A DNA stretch of 64,000 bases from Flavobacterium sp. 90. GTDB taxonomy: Bacteria; Bacteroidota; Bacteroidia; Flavobacteriales; Flavobacteriaceae. The notes beneath the pieces are model-generated. The model was not told where the DNA came from. It was given only the letters and a program-made list of their open reading frames with translations, and made no database searches. The position numbers were made by a program, and so were the translations under genes. The DNA is taken from the NCBI RefSeq assembly GCF_004339525.1, contig NZ_SMGE01000001.1, forward strand, positions 5,766,001 through 5,830,000, given 5' to 3'. How positions within the stretch are numbered: the first letter of the stretch is position 1; each line of letters begins with the position of its first letter. This document shows positions 17,108-26,512 of this stretch, in pieces.

Positions 17108-17980
17108 CTAGGAAAATATACCATTTTGATAATCTGAAAGGAACTGGGTGCTTGTAATTCCTGTTTGGGTTTTGAAAAACCGCATCATATGTCCAGGTTC
17201 CGAAAAATTAAGATTATACGCTATCTCCGCGACAGTCTTTCCGGAATGTATTAAGTCATTTTTTATTTCGAAGAGCAATCTTTGTTTTAAGAGTTCTGTA
17301 GCGGTAACATTAAACTGTTTTTTCACACAGGTATTAATTGAAATCCTGCTCACATTTAATAAATCTGCATAATGGTCAATCCTCTGCTTTTCCCTGATAT
17401 GGGTTTCGAGTAATTGTTTGAACTGATAAGCATAATTATTTTCGGCTCTTTCAATTGAGAGATTATTTTTCTCGGCATATACCCTGTTGAACTTCAAAAG
17501 CAGATAATAGGTAAGAGAGCGTATGATATGGATACTGTCTGTCCTTCGCGCTACCAATTCTGATTTGATTTCCATAAGTTGCTCTAGTGCTTTTTGCAGT
17601 TCTTCTTTTTCAACAGTAATATTTAAGGGATAATTTAACTGATAAAAATAAAGAAGCCGATACGTAAAGAATTTATCTGAGAAAAAATCGTTTAGAAAGT
17701 TTTCCTGAAAAACCAAAACAGTAAAGTCCAAACCTTCTTTCTCCTCAGTCCATTGCCTTTTCTGAAAAGGAGAAATAAAAACAACTGTATTGTCGGTAAT
17801 ATTGATTTTCTGTTGATTTAAAATCAAAGATCCCTTTGCTTTTTTAAAAAGCAAAATTTCAAAAAAATCAGTGTTAAAAGTATCGCGCTCCAAATATCTT
17901 TCGCTTAGTACATCTCCATGCAATACATTGAGAAGCATCTCAACACCACATTCGGTTTTATGAAATTTTATTGTTTTCAT
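17108..17980 (-). CDS. AraC-family transcriptional regulator
   Basis: A 290-residue regulator. Residues 1-160 resemble a cupin-type sensing domain (beta-rich, with LILNQQKINITDNTVVFISP), and the last 100 residues form the double helix-turn-helix, ending in LNFSEPGHMMRFFKTQTGITSTQFL. It has its own upstream gap of about 140 bases and precedes the MATE pump gene. It may regulate that pump or the isochorismatase-like gene upstream; no operator could be identified. Confidence 0.9.
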   Translation of the reverse strand: MKTIKFHKTECGVEMLLNVLHGDVLSERYLERDTFNTDFFEILLFKKAKGSLILNQQKINITDNTVVFISPFQKRQWTEEKEGLDFTVLVFQENFLNDFFSDKFFTYRLLYFYQLNYPLNITVEKEELQKALEQLMEIKSELVARRTDSIHIIRSLTYYLLLKFNRVYAEKNNLSIERAENNYAYQFKQLLETHIREKQRIDHYADLLNVSRISINTCVKKQFNVTATELLKQRLLFEIKNDLIHSGKTVAEIAYNLNFSEPGHMMRFFKTQTGITSTQFLSDYQNGIFS

Positions 17981-18121
17981 TACTTTTTAATCTCTTAAAA
18001 TCGTTCTATTCCTTTTAGCCTGCTTTAGTAAATTTACAACTTCATTTGCAAATAATTGCCAAATACAAAAATGAGCCGTAATAAATTACAGCCCATTTAT
18101 ACAGTTGAATTCTAAATTTAT

Positions 18122-18664
18122 TTAAGAAAGCAGATATTGATCTGTTGTCTGAATTTTGGCATAAAAGAATTCTAATGCCGCTAAAAATGCATTGTGCACA
18201 TCGACAGATTTAACTTTTTGCTCGTTAATCTGAAGGTCCATTGTAGCACAGGCATCGCCAATTACTGTACATTCAAATCCAAAATCAACAGCAGCTCTTG
18301 TCCCTGCATCTATACACATATGAGTCATCATTCCTGCAATGACCAAATGCGTTATTTCCTTTGACTGTAAATATTCCAGCAGATCAGTACCTCTAAAACT
18401 ATTAGGAAATTGTTTGGTGATTACTTTCTCTCCTTCAAGTGGTTTTACATTTTCATGGATTTCTACTCCTTGCGTTCCGGAAACAAAAATAGGAATACCT
18501 TCGCCAGATATATGCTGTACATGAACAATAGTATCATTTTCTCTTCGGAAATGTTCCAGTAATTTTTTTGCGTTTTCACTTGCCGGAATTGGATTTACAA
18601 GTTCCAATGCTCCATTTTCAAAATATTCTTTCTGTATATCTATTAGTAGTAATGCCTTTTTCAT
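18122..18664 (-). CDS. cysteine hydrolase, isochorismatase family
   Basis: A 180-residue amidohydrolase of the isochorismatase/nicotinamidase fold. KALLLIDIQKEYF holds the catalytic Asp, a Lys is present in VITKQFPNSF, and the nucleophile is the Cys of AGMMTHMCIDAG. Members cleave nicotinamide, isochorismate, N-carbamoyl amides and similar compounds; the sequence does not say which. The reading frame extends to 18697, but the ATG at 18664 directly precedes the conserved beta strand, so I use it. Confidence 0.88.
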   Translation of the reverse strand: MKKALLLIDIQKEYFENGALELVNPIPASENAKKLLEHFRRENDTIVHVQHISGEGIPIFVSGTQGVEIHENVKPLEGEKVITKQFPNSFRGTDLLEYLQSKEITHLVIAGMMTHMCIDAGTRAAVDFGFECTVIGDACATMDLQINEQKVKSVDVHNAFLAALEFFYAKIQTTDQYLLS

Positions 18665-18930
18665 TTTAATTATTTTTTTAATTTTTATATCTGTCAAAAT
18701 TAAAAACTAGTGTAGCGATATCTGCTACCAAAACACTTTCAATACATACCATTTTGATAAGCACCATTTTTTACTCAGATTAAATCTAACACCTAGAAAC
18801 ATAGAATTACTGACCTCAAAAAGGCGTTTCAATTGCATTAATAAATCTCGAGGCTTCGGGCAATGTCATTAAGTTAAGTTTTTTTTGAATTATAATTTTT
18901 CTCGTAAAGTCACAAAGCTTAAACACAATA

Positions 18931-19032
18931 TTGTCATTTCGACGCAGGAGAAATCTTCGCAAGTAACTCCGCAGCGAGAATCCAATCTTTGTCGAGCTTC
19001 TCGTGGAGATTTCTCCTGCGTCGAAATGACAA
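18931..19032. repeat. MITE-like element with 26-bp terminal inverted repeats, copy 1
   Basis: Perfect 26-bp inverted repeats at 18931-18956 and 19007-19032, beginning TTGTCATTTCGACG and enclosing about 50 bases with smaller internal repeats (GCGAGAA, TTCTCG). There is no open reading frame of note. The arms match those at 47361-47498 over their outer 14 bases and most of the next seven, showing a mobile or formerly mobile non-autonomous family. It lies in the non-coding stretch between the hydrolase gene and the cytochrome operon. Confidence 0.85.
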
Positions 19033-19210
19033 AAACCTTTGCGATTTTGTACCTTTGTGAGGTATTTATTCAACATAGATTATAGATTTACCTTAATGAC
19101 ATAGGGCTTGTGGACTATGTGCGAGAAACAAGTTTCTTTTGATTTTCCTTTTTAAATACCTAAAATCTATGTTTATATGTGTTTAATTAAATTTTTATAA
19201 ACAAAAAAGA

Positions 19211-19240
19211 AGCCCTGTGTGTGTCAGCATCAACAGGGCT
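19211..19240 (-). terminator. terminator of the cytochrome operon
   Basis: AGCCCTGT at 19211-19218 pairs with ACAGGGCT at 19233-19240. On the minus strand it is followed by TCTTTTTTGT, a good intrinsic terminator 50 bases after the small membrane gene. Confidence 0.7.
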
Positions 19241-19289
19241 CCAAACTATCAAAATTTAAAAGAAACTTCTTTTGGTGGACACTTTTTAA

Positions 19290-19454
19290 CTAATACAGTC
19301 CCTTTATAAATTGATAATCTTTTTCGAGTGGATTTTCTTTGTTATTCACTTCTTTTGACTTAACAAGCTTCAGTGTAATTGATTTTATTCTTATCAGAAA
19401 AACAATTGCAAGAAGTACAAAAATTAAAATCATAATGGAAAAAACTTGTATCAT
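19290..19454 (-). CDS. 54-residue single-span membrane protein
   Basis: A short open reading frame from ATG at 19454 to TAG at 19290. Residues 2-23 (IQVFSIMILIFVLLAIVFLI) form one membrane helix, followed by a basic, hydrophilic tail that ends in KDYQFIKGLY. It is the last gene of the minus-strand cytochrome set, 196 bases after the cytochrome c protein. The helix-plus-charged-tail plan is like the small accessory subunits of respiratory oxidases, but I have no family match. Confidence 0.6.
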   Translation of the reverse strand: MIQVFSIMILIFVLLAIVFLIRIKSITLKLVKSKEVNNKENPLEKDYQFIKGLY

Positions 19455-19650
19455 ACTATTTTATTTTTAAGTTAAAAGTTATTTTCTAAACATGGAGAGG
19501 AAACACTATGCAATGTTTCTATGCTGTTCTTTGGTCTTTTTTTTATTACATTTTCATACTTGTTTACCTTGTATAAAATGCCAGTAAAACACATAAAAAC
19601 AATTATTGGAAAGAGATAACAGAAACGAATCATAAAGAATTGTTTTTAGT

Positions 19651-20997
19651 TTATTTTATGTTCAGAATATATTCTGCCAGCTGATCTAGTTTCTGCTGAT
19701 CCAACTGAGATTCAAAACTTGGCATTTGTGGATAATCAGGACGTTTTTTACCCGGATTTTTTATCCATTTCTGCAAATCGGTCACATTACCTTTATAAAT
19801 TTTTGCCATTTCCAAAACCGGCGGTCCTACTAGTTTTTCATCTACTTTATGACAGGAGGCACAATACTGGCTAAATACCTTCTGCCCTTTCTCTGCTTCT
19901 GACATATCTGCCGAAGCAGCTCCGGCTTCTTCTGCTTTCATTTTGGCTACAGCCTTCTTTTTCAAAATTTGAAATTCGTTTGTTTTAATTCTCACCATTT
20001 CGCGGTGTTTTTCAAGCGAATTTGCTCTGTAAATCTGCCTTCCTGAACCCATGCACAAAACCGTAATTCCAAGGAGCATTGCTATTTTATAAAAGTCTTT
20101 TTCGATGTTTTCTTTTTCACCGGTCAATCTCTTCCAGATAAGCCACATAGCGGGAACTGCAAAAGCTACGCCGGAGAAAATGACTAAAATCAGATTCCAG
20201 CCCATACCTTTAGAAGGAAGAGTTAGCAGTACCAACGGGCCAATCATACATTGGCATATGGAAGCTGTAAGAGCAAGAGAATACCCTTTTTTCTGAATAT
20301 CGTATCGGGTAAATTGTTGGTATATATTTTCAAACGGATAACTCTTGCGGCTGTTGTACCAAAATATAAACAATCCCGTTACTGCCAGTGAAGACAAGAT
20401 AAAATGCAGATACCTCGGAAAAACATTCGGCAGAAACAATGCATCTACAAAGCCTTTTACTAAAGCCCATTTTTCAGGAAAAAGCATTAGATTGATATTG
20501 GTCAGAAAGATAAACGGGATAAAAAGAAAAATAACTGTTGCCAGTGCCAAAATCGAAATATGAACTGCTTTATGATTCTCTAATGTTTCCCAAGTATATT
20601 TGTGCAAATAAGTAAGCAGAAACGCCACTGTCACCAACGGTATTACCGCAATCCACATTAAACCGGTAAGTGCATTTGCCGAATAAAAATAAATCGTGTA
20701 CAATACATTAATACTCAAAAGCGGCGCAATACCAAGTACAACAGCAATACTTTTATTGACTGTAATGGTTTTGGCTATTTCATGTGCCAATGTATCGTAT
20801 TCCTTATTTTTAAGTCCTTTTATCTGGGCAATCAAAGCCAAAATAGAACCTCCAAGCATCAGATTAACAAAAAGGATATGAAGCAGGAATGAAAGTACCA
20901 GAACAACTACAAAAAACCATTCAGGCATTGGCAGCGGTAAGGGAATATCTTTTGGAACCGGAACGTTGTTTGACAACGCAATATATAAATTGATCAT
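19651..20997 (-). CDS. multi-span membrane protein with C-terminal cytochrome c domain
   Basis: A 448-residue inner-membrane protein with about nine membrane helices followed, from about residue 350, by a periplasmic c-type cytochrome. The heme c motif is CASCH, with a downstream Met in YPQMPSF as likely sixth ligand. The linker is Ala/Glu rich. It follows the cytochrome bd-like gene by 13 bases, so the two probably form one complex that passes electrons between heme c and a membrane heme site. The N-terminal MPEWFFVVVLVLSFLLHILF helix includes a His that could bind heme b. Confidence 0.75.
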   Translation of the reverse strand: MINLYIALSNNVPVPKDIPLPLPMPEWFFVVVLVLSFLLHILFVNLMLGGSILALIAQIKGLKNKEYDTLAHEIAKTITVNKSIAVVLGIAPLLSINVLYTIYFYSANALTGLMWIAVIPLVTVAFLLTYLHKYTWETLENHKAVHISILALATVIFLFIPFIFLTNINLMLFPEKWALVKGFVDALFLPNVFPRYLHFILSSLAVTGLFIFWYNSRKSYPFENIYQQFTRYDIQKKGYSLALTASICQCMIGPLVLLTLPSKGMGWNLILVIFSGVAFAVPAMWLIWKRLTGEKENIEKDFYKIAMLLGITVLCMGSGRQIYRANSLEKHREMVRIKTNEFQILKKKAVAKMKAEEAGAASADMSEAEKGQKVFSQYCASCHKVDEKLVGPPVLEMAKIYKGNVTDLQKWIKNPGKKRPDYPQMPSFESQLDQQKLDQLAEYILNIK

Positions 20998-21010
20998 TTT
21001 TAAACTTTTG

Positions 21011-22453
21011 TTATTTTTTATTTGCTAAAACTGCTTTTGTATCTTGTAGTTCACTTACCTCCACACCTTCTGACTGTGCTCCTTCGAGAACATCTCCTGT
21101 GTCCTGAATACTTCGGATATAGGCTGCCAGAGCTTCACTTTCTTCTTGAGTTCCGGGAAAAGGAGGCATATAGGTTCTTCCGTTATGCATATTGGGAATA
21201 TAAGATGCCATGGAGTTTATATCCAGCGGTTTTCCAACTCCATACATGCGTTCAAAAACATCCACAACACTATTGACTCCCTGAGTGGTATGACAGCGGC
21301 TACAGGCGATTGCAAAAACATTTCTGCCGGCTTCTACTTTGTTTTCGGACGTAATCTCGGTTACTGTAGTATAGGTCGCATTTTTTAGAAGTCCGTATTG
21401 TTGGTAAACAGGATAATCTTCTTCTAATAATAAGTTGGAATACATATAGCCTCCAATTACATAAGGTTTTCGGACAAATTCACGCACTCTTTCAAAAAAT
21501 CCAAGGTAGCCAAAAGCCATAATCACAGGAAATAATACCATATAACTTTTAATCCATTTGGCTTTAAATATGCCTAGAACTGCCATTATAAGAGAAGAGG
21601 AAATTCCAAATAATATAAAGTATTTCATTAAATCGTAATACTTATTGAAATCCATTGTACCTACAGCCGTACTCATATTGGCGGTCATGGCCTCGGGAAT
21701 TGCACGATAGTAAATTACTGCTCCCAGAAGCGAAATTGGAGCCCATAGAATAATCCACTTTGAGACATATTTCACCGCTTTAAGTCTGATTTCCGTGCCC
21801 TTTTTAAAGAATAGCGTTACCAGCATCATTCCAAAACTTCCCGCCACAAGCATGGCTGTAGGAGTCCTAAACAATAACTGAGGCAGATAAATTGGATTGG
21901 TAAACCCATTGAGCAGACTTTTATGTGCATTCCAGTTTCCGGGATCCATCATAAAGCTCAAAATAGAAACAATAATTGCCATAGTAATCCACGAAAACAA
22001 ACTTAAAAACCATCCAAAACGAATGTGTAGTAATTTAGCTCTAAGCGAAGTATTGCTGCTTTTCCATGTCAAAAAATAAATCATGATCAAGATTACCTCG
22101 GTAACAAATACCAGCCATTCTACAAACCATGCCCAGTAAAAAACGCGTATTAAACTTCCTATAGATGTAGGGCTTACAAGCGCAACGGAGAACCAAATCC
22201 CTACTCCTGTCATTGCTCCAATTGTTGTAGTGATGATAAAAGCAACTTTCATCATATTATAAATTCTGTTGTCCCAGTCTAAATCTGTAATTTGTTCCCT
22301 GCCGCTGTTCTTAACCCCTTTCTGTTCCAGCCAGGTTATAAGAGGCATAAAACCCACAGCTAAACCGTGATTAATCATCACGTGAATAATGGCAATGATG
22401 GCGATAAGCATCCTATTGTTGAGCCAGTCTAAATGAAAAATTGGAAAGTCCAT
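21011..22453 (-). CDS. cytochrome bd subunit I-like protein fused to cytochrome c
   Basis: A 480-residue membrane protein with a CydA-like core (several His in helices 1-5, WAWFVEWLVFVTEVILI, then FVRKPYVIGGYMYSN in place of the GRQPW loop) and a C-terminal cytochrome c with CSRCH near residue 390 and a Met-rich YIPNMHNGRTYMPPF region. True CydA proteins carry no heme c, so this belongs to the divergent c-type branch of the family. It probably takes electrons from or to periplasmic cytochrome c. No CydB-like gene follows; the next protein takes its place. Whether oxygen is the substrate is not known. Confidence 0.75.
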   Translation of the reverse strand: MDFPIFHLDWLNNRMLIAIIAIIHVMINHGLAVGFMPLITWLEQKGVKNSGREQITDLDWDNRIYNMMKVAFIITTTIGAMTGVGIWFSVALVSPTSIGSLIRVFYWAWFVEWLVFVTEVILIMIYFLTWKSSNTSLRAKLLHIRFGWFLSLFSWITMAIIVSILSFMMDPGNWNAHKSLLNGFTNPIYLPQLLFRTPTAMLVAGSFGMMLVTLFFKKGTEIRLKAVKYVSKWIILWAPISLLGAVIYYRAIPEAMTANMSTAVGTMDFNKYYDLMKYFILFGISSSLIMAVLGIFKAKWIKSYMVLFPVIMAFGYLGFFERVREFVRKPYVIGGYMYSNLLLEEDYPVYQQYGLLKNATYTTVTEITSENKVEAGRNVFAIACSRCHTTQGVNSVVDVFERMYGVGKPLDINSMASYIPNMHNGRTYMPPFPGTQEESEALAAYIRSIQDTGDVLEGAQSEGVEVSELQDTKAVLANKK

Positions 22454-22992
22454 AAATTATTCTGTTTTTTTACTGCAAATCTCGCACAGTAATTCAAAAA
22501 CAGCTAAAAACAAACAAGCAGGAAATTTTAAAAAACGTTACTTCGAGATTCGTTAAAATCACTATTTATATTGCATTTTATTCTACTGAATTTAGCTTTT
22601 CAATCAATTGATTTTACTGGTTACACCTTATTATCAGATTTCCGGATTATATATTATCTTCCTCTCTACTATTAAAATCATAAAACACTAATAAACAATT
22701 ACTTAAAATTAAAAATTCTCTTCTTTCTCATAGTTACTCCTCTTTAATAACGGCTGCTATTTAATTCACTCGACATGTTTGAATTCAGTTATTTTTGCAT
22801 CGCTAAACTATCCTAAAAGAAGGATTAAAGGAATTGTCACTTTACACTTCAGTGAAAAATTAAATTTAAGAGACCGCTTTCAGGTAGGGAAAAAATCTCT
22901 TTTGCTGTTTTATATAAACATTCTAAAAAATAATAAACGGACATGCTGAACACCGTTTTACAAAGTAGGCACATTTAATCTAAAACAAAGAA
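22454..22992. other. non-coding region between divergent genes
   Basis: About 540 AT-rich bases that must hold the promoters for the minus-strand cytochrome operon and the plus-strand carbonic anhydrase gene. TATTTTTG at 22790-22797 fits the Bacteroidota -7 consensus TAnnTTTG for the plus strand, but no well-spaced TTTG is present upstream. No coding signal was seen. Confidence 0.35.
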
Positions 22993-23745
22993 ATGGACAA
23001 TCAATTCAGATCATTAGTAATGCTTTGCACAGCAGTATTATTGGTTTCTTGCAACAATGGTACAAAAACAGAAAAATCAAATTCAACTTCTATTCCTGCA
23101 GAAGATTTAAAACCTGTAGTTTCTCATGTAATGACGAAGGAAGAACAAACCAGACTTACGCCTGACGCAATTTTACAGGAATTTATAGAAGGAAATAAAC
23201 GTTTTCAAAGCGGTGTCACTACGGTGCGTGACCATAGTAAACAAGCCCGAAAATCAGCACCGGGTCAGTTTCCAAAAGCAGTTGTATTAAGTTGTGTAGA
23301 CAGTCGCGTACCTGTGGAAGATGTATTTGATCAGGGCTTGGGAGATATCTTTGTGGGACGCGTAGCCGGAAATTTTGTAAATGAAGATTTATTAGGCAGT
23401 ATGGAATTTGCCTGTAAAGTTTCAGGTGCAAAACTGGTTTTAGTGATGGGACATCAGCATTGCGGCGCTATAAAAGGTGCTATCGATGATGTAAAACTTG
23501 GAAATATTACAGCAATGCTTTCAAAAATAAAACCTGCTGTAGCAATGAGTCAGGATTTTATTGGTGAAAAAACATCTAAAAATGATAACTTTGTAAAACA
23601 CGTTTCAGAAAATAACGTGCTTTATGCTATGGATCAAATTCGTAAAAAAAGTCCAATTCTTAAAGAAATGGAAGATAAAGGACAGATAAAAATTGTAGGT
23701 GTGTTTTATAATTTGACAGACGGAACCCTTGAATTCTTAAAATAA
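22993..23745 (+). CDS. lipoprotein beta-class carbonic anhydrase
   Basis: A 250-residue beta-carbonic anhydrase that interconverts carbon dioxide and bicarbonate. The leader MDNQFRSLVMLCTAVLLVSC ends in a lipobox, so it is anchored at the cell surface or in the periplasm. Zinc ligands are visible as CVDSRV (Cys plus the Asp-Arg pair) and HQHCGAIKGA (His and Cys). Periplasmic lipid-anchored carbonic anhydrases are less common than cytoplasmic ones. The stop codon overlaps the start of the DUF2490 gene, so the two are translated together. Confidence 0.93.
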   Translation: MDNQFRSLVMLCTAVLLVSCNNGTKTEKSNSTSIPAEDLKPVVSHVMTKEEQTRLTPDAILQEFIEGNKRFQSGVTTVRDHSKQARKSAPGQFPKAVVLSCVDSRVPVEDVFDQGLGDIFVGRVAGNFVNEDLLGSMEFACKVSGAKLVLVMGHQHCGAIKGAIDDVKLGNITAMLSKIKPAVAMSQDFIGEKTSKNDNFVKHVSENNVLYAMDQIRKKSPILKEMEDKGQIKIVGVFYNLTDGTLEFLK

Positions 23746-24539
23746 TGAGCAGGAAAAATTATTTATTGTCCCTCATTTTTTTAATTAGTACTTTACAATC
23801 TGTAATCGGGCAAAATAATCGTATCACTACCAATAACAGCATTGGGTGGTATAATTTTTTTGGAACATTCAAGATCTCAGAAAAATTTGGAATACATACT
23901 GAATACCAATGGCGCAGAAATGAAACCATTACCGAATGGCAGCAAAGTTTATTAAGGGTTGGATTGAATTATAACTTAAATTCAAGAGTGCAGTTTCGTG
24001 TTGGTTATGGCTGGATCGAAACCTATCCTTATGGAGAAATCCCTATAAATGGTATGGGCAGAGATTTTACAGAACATAGAATTTTTGAAATGGTACAGCT
24101 AAGTCATAAAGAAGGAATCGTTGATTTCTCGCATAGGTTTATGTTAGAACAAAGATTTGTAGGCAGGTACAGTTCGATAAATGAGACAACAGAAGACGAA
24201 TTTCCGTTATTGAACCGAATGCGATATATGATAAGAGTTCAGGTGCCTTTAAAAGGAAATGAGATAAAGGACAAAACACCTTATTTAGCTTTCTATGACG
24301 AAATTTTTATTGGATTTGGGAAAAATGTTAATATGAACGTTTTTGATCAAAACAGAATTGGAGTTTTATTAGGCTACAGGTTTAATAAAAATATAAGAAT
24401 TGAAGGTGGTTATCTAAATCAAATCGTACAGTTGGGAAGACAGATAGACGGACAAAATGTTTTTCAAAACAATAATGGAATTATATTGAATACCAATTTA
24501 AACTTTGATTTGACGAAAACAAATAAAGCCATTGACTAG
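23745..24539 (+). CDS. DUF2490 outer-membrane beta-barrel protein
   Basis: A 264-residue exported protein with a signal peptide to about residue 22 and alternating beta strands typical of DUF2490 (GIHTEYQWRRNETITEWQQS, FTEHRIFEMVQLSHK, HRFMLEQRFVGRY). The family is predicted to form small outer-membrane barrels. It starts in the stop codon of the carbonic anhydrase gene (TAATG), which suggests a joint role, for example anion passage at the outer membrane. Confidence 0.85.
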   Translation: MSRKNYLLSLIFLISTLQSVIGQNNRITTNNSIGWYNFFGTFKISEKFGIHTEYQWRRNETITEWQQSLLRVGLNYNLNSRVQFRVGYGWIETYPYGEIPINGMGRDFTEHRIFEMVQLSHKEGIVDFSHRFMLEQRFVGRYSSINETTEDEFPLLNRMRYMIRVQVPLKGNEIKDKTPYLAFYDEIFIGFGKNVNMNVFDQNRIGVLLGYRFNKNIRIEGGYLNQIVQLGRQIDGQNVFQNNNGIILNTNLNFDLTKTNKAID

Positions 24540-24558
24540 AACTTATTAAGAATCACAT

Positions 24559-24595
24559 AAAAAAAGCTAAAAAGTAACACTTTTTAGCTTTTTTT
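24559..24595. terminator. 17-bp bidirectional hairpin terminator
   Basis: Arms at 24559-24575 and 24579-24595 are perfect over 17 bp around a three-base loop, with A and T runs at the outer ends. It separates the convergent DUF2490 and YHS-lipoprotein genes. Confidence 0.92.
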
Positions 24596-24606
24596 TTCCT
24601 TCAGAA

Positions 24607-24915
24607 TTACTTCTTGTTTTTAGCCAGATATTCCTCTGGTTTTTTCATAAAGTCATCTTTGCAAACCGAAGAGCAAAAACCGTATAATTTACCTTTATAA
24701 GTGACTGTATCGGTGACACCGTATTTACTCACATCCATATTACAGCTAAAGTCAATTTTGCTGGCATAAGTTAATTTATTGAGTGGGTTTTTAGGATCTT
24801 TATACATGGTTTCAGATTCCATAGTATGAGGATGATCGTGAGGATGTGCTTTTTCCTCTTTTTTATTACAGCTTAACACCGCTGTAATGGTAACAAATAG
24901 AAGGATTTTTTTCAT
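24607..24915 (-). CDS. YHS-domain lipoprotein
   Basis: A 102-residue lipoprotein with lipobox VLSC at residues 13-16, a His-rich linker (HPHDHPH) and a C-terminal YHS domain with CNMDVSKYGV and FCSSVCKDDFMKKPEEY. YHS domains bind metal through Cys residues, and the His stretch also suggests copper or another transition metal. It follows the superoxide dismutase gene by 17 bases and probably shares its transcript, so metal delivery or sequestration in the periplasm is a reasonable guess. Confidence 0.82.
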   Translation of the reverse strand: MKKILLFVTITAVLSCNKKEEKAHPHDHPHTMESETMYKDPKNPLNKLTYASKIDFSCNMDVSKYGVTDTVTYKGKLYGFCSSVCKDDFMKKPEEYLAKNKK

Positions 24916-24932
24916 GATAGTAGTTTTTAAGG

Positions 24933-25598
24933 TTATTTTAGAATCGAATTATAGCGGGCGCTAACTTCATTCCAGTTAATTATATTCCATATTGCCAATA
25001 AGTAATCGGCTCGTTTATTTTGATATTTCAAATAGTAAGCATGCTCCCAAAGATCTATTCCCAATATTGGAATGCCTTTGTTTTGAGCATCATCCATGAG
25101 TGGATTGTCCTGATTGGCAGTTGTAGAAATCTCCAGCTGCTTTTCTCCTGAAACATAAAGCCATACCCAACCCGAGCCGAAACGTGAGAGTGCAGCCTGG
25201 TTTAATTTCTGTTTCAAATTCTCCATGCTTCCAAATTTTTCAGTTATTGATACCAGAAGTCCATCTGAAGGTTTTGTGTTTTTATCAGGCGTTAATAGCG
25301 ACCAGAACATCTCGTGATTATAATGTCCTCCGGCATTGTTTCGTACTGCAACAGGCAATGATGATGCTTTGGAAAATAAATCATAAAGTGTCATTTTTTC
25401 CAGTGCTGTACCTTTAATCGCATCATTTAAATTCTTTACGTAACCCGCATGATGTTTGCTGTAGTGGATTTCCATTGTTTTGGCATCTATGTACGGCTCT
25501 AAGGCATCATAACTATAAGGAAGCGGTTTTTGTACAAATTGAGCAGATACTGATACACATAGTAAAAGCATTGCTATTAAAATTTTATTGTTTCTCAT
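24933..25598 (-). CDS. exported Fe/Mn superoxide dismutase
   Basis: A 221-residue superoxide dismutase of the iron/manganese family, with a signal peptide to about residue 19, so it acts outside the cytoplasm. Metal ligands are visible: His in MEIHYSKHHAGYV, His in NAGGHYNHEMFW, and Asp and His in GIDLWEHAYYLKYQ. An AraC regulator lies 11 bases upstream on the same strand and may be co-transcribed; a YHS lipoprotein follows. Confidence 0.95.
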   Translation of the reverse strand: MRNNKILIAMLLLCVSVSAQFVQKPLPYSYDALEPYIDAKTMEIHYSKHHAGYVKNLNDAIKGTALEKMTLYDLFSKASSLPVAVRNNAGGHYNHEMFWSLLTPDKNTKPSDGLLVSITEKFGSMENLKQKLNQAALSRFGSGWVWLYVSGEKQLEISTTANQDNPLMDDAQNKGIPILGIDLWEHAYYLKYQNKRADYLLAIWNIINWNEVSARYNSILK

Positions 25599-25609
25599 TT
25601 TTTTATTTT

Positions 25610-26476
25610 TTATTGGTTTGATAATCTGCGGAATTGCTCTGGTGTTTTGTTTGTCTGTCTTTTAAAAAAAGTAACAAAATAAGACGCATTTTCAAAACCG
25701 AGCTGATCAGCAATTTCATTTATAGAATAATTGGTAAAATGAATCAGTCGCTGTGCTTCTATTACGATACGCTTTCGTATCAGGTCGCCCGCTGTATAAT
25801 TGGTTACTTCCTTACATATCTTGTTCAGATAATTTGGCGTTACATTGAGCAGATCTGCATAGGCTGCAGGCATTTTTTTTATTTTAAAATCTTTATCAAT
25901 GAGTTTTTCAAATTCTTTTACCTTCTGCTGTTTAGGCGAATTGTTTACAACAAATCCCGAGGGATCATAAAGCCTTTCTAAATCAAAAAGCAGAATATTG
26001 AGATAAGATCGGAGTACTTTTACCGATTCTTTTCTATGGAGACTGAACTCTTTGAAAAATATTTCAAGCAGATATTCCCACTTGTTAGCTTCCTCTTCAC
26101 TAAGCCTGACAAATAACTTTGAAGTATCATGAAGAAATGAAAACTGGTCTAAAATATTATTGTTGTAGCGCAGGGAAAAAAATTCTTCCGTAAAACAGAT
26201 TATTTTCCCTTTGGCTTTTCTGTTAATGTCTATAAAGCTTATATAACGTGGTTTTATTGCGATGACTTTAGCGCTGTCAAGACGGATTTTTTGATTATCA
26301 ATACTAATTTCTCCTTCTGCGTCATCTATAAAGAGAAGCATAAAGAAATTCTGCCTGTGAGGGTATTCCAGTAAAGGAAATCTTTGCAGCAGATTAGCCA
26401 TGTTATCCATCCAGAAATGACTCTCATTACCTGTGAATAAACTCAGGCCGCGCTCGGGTATTTCTGATATTTGCAT
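25610..26476 (-). CDS. AraC-family transcriptional regulator
   Basis: A 288-residue regulator with a cupin-like N-terminal half (FFMLLFIDDAEGEISIDNQKI) and a C-terminal double helix-turn-helix ending in QLGFENASYFVTFFKRQTNKTPEQFRRL. It is sandwiched between the small CNGxC gene and superoxide dismutase, with 36 and 11 bases of spacing, so it probably belongs to the same transcript. Confidence 0.92.
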   Translation of the reverse strand: MQISEIPERGLSLFTGNESHFWMDNMANLLQRFPLLEYPHRQNFFMLLFIDDAEGEISIDNQKIRLDSAKVIAIKPRYISFIDINRKAKGKIICFTEEFFSLRYNNNILDQFSFLHDTSKLFVRLSEEEANKWEYLLEIFFKEFSLHRKESVKVLRSYLNILLFDLERLYDPSGFVVNNSPKQQKVKEFEKLIDKDFKIKKMPAAYADLLNVTPNYLNKICKEVTNYTAGDLIRKRIVIEAQRLIHFTNYSINEIADQLGFENASYFVTFFKRQTNKTPEQFRRLSNQ

Positions 26477-26512
26477 TTTTTTGATTTTATGATTAGTACT
26501 AAAACGAGAGTA

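Noticed and set aside
18816..19076. 86-codon frame across the MITE-like element (and a 66-codon one opposite)
   Set aside because: Most of each frame is the inverted repeat itself, with no protein-like composition outside it.
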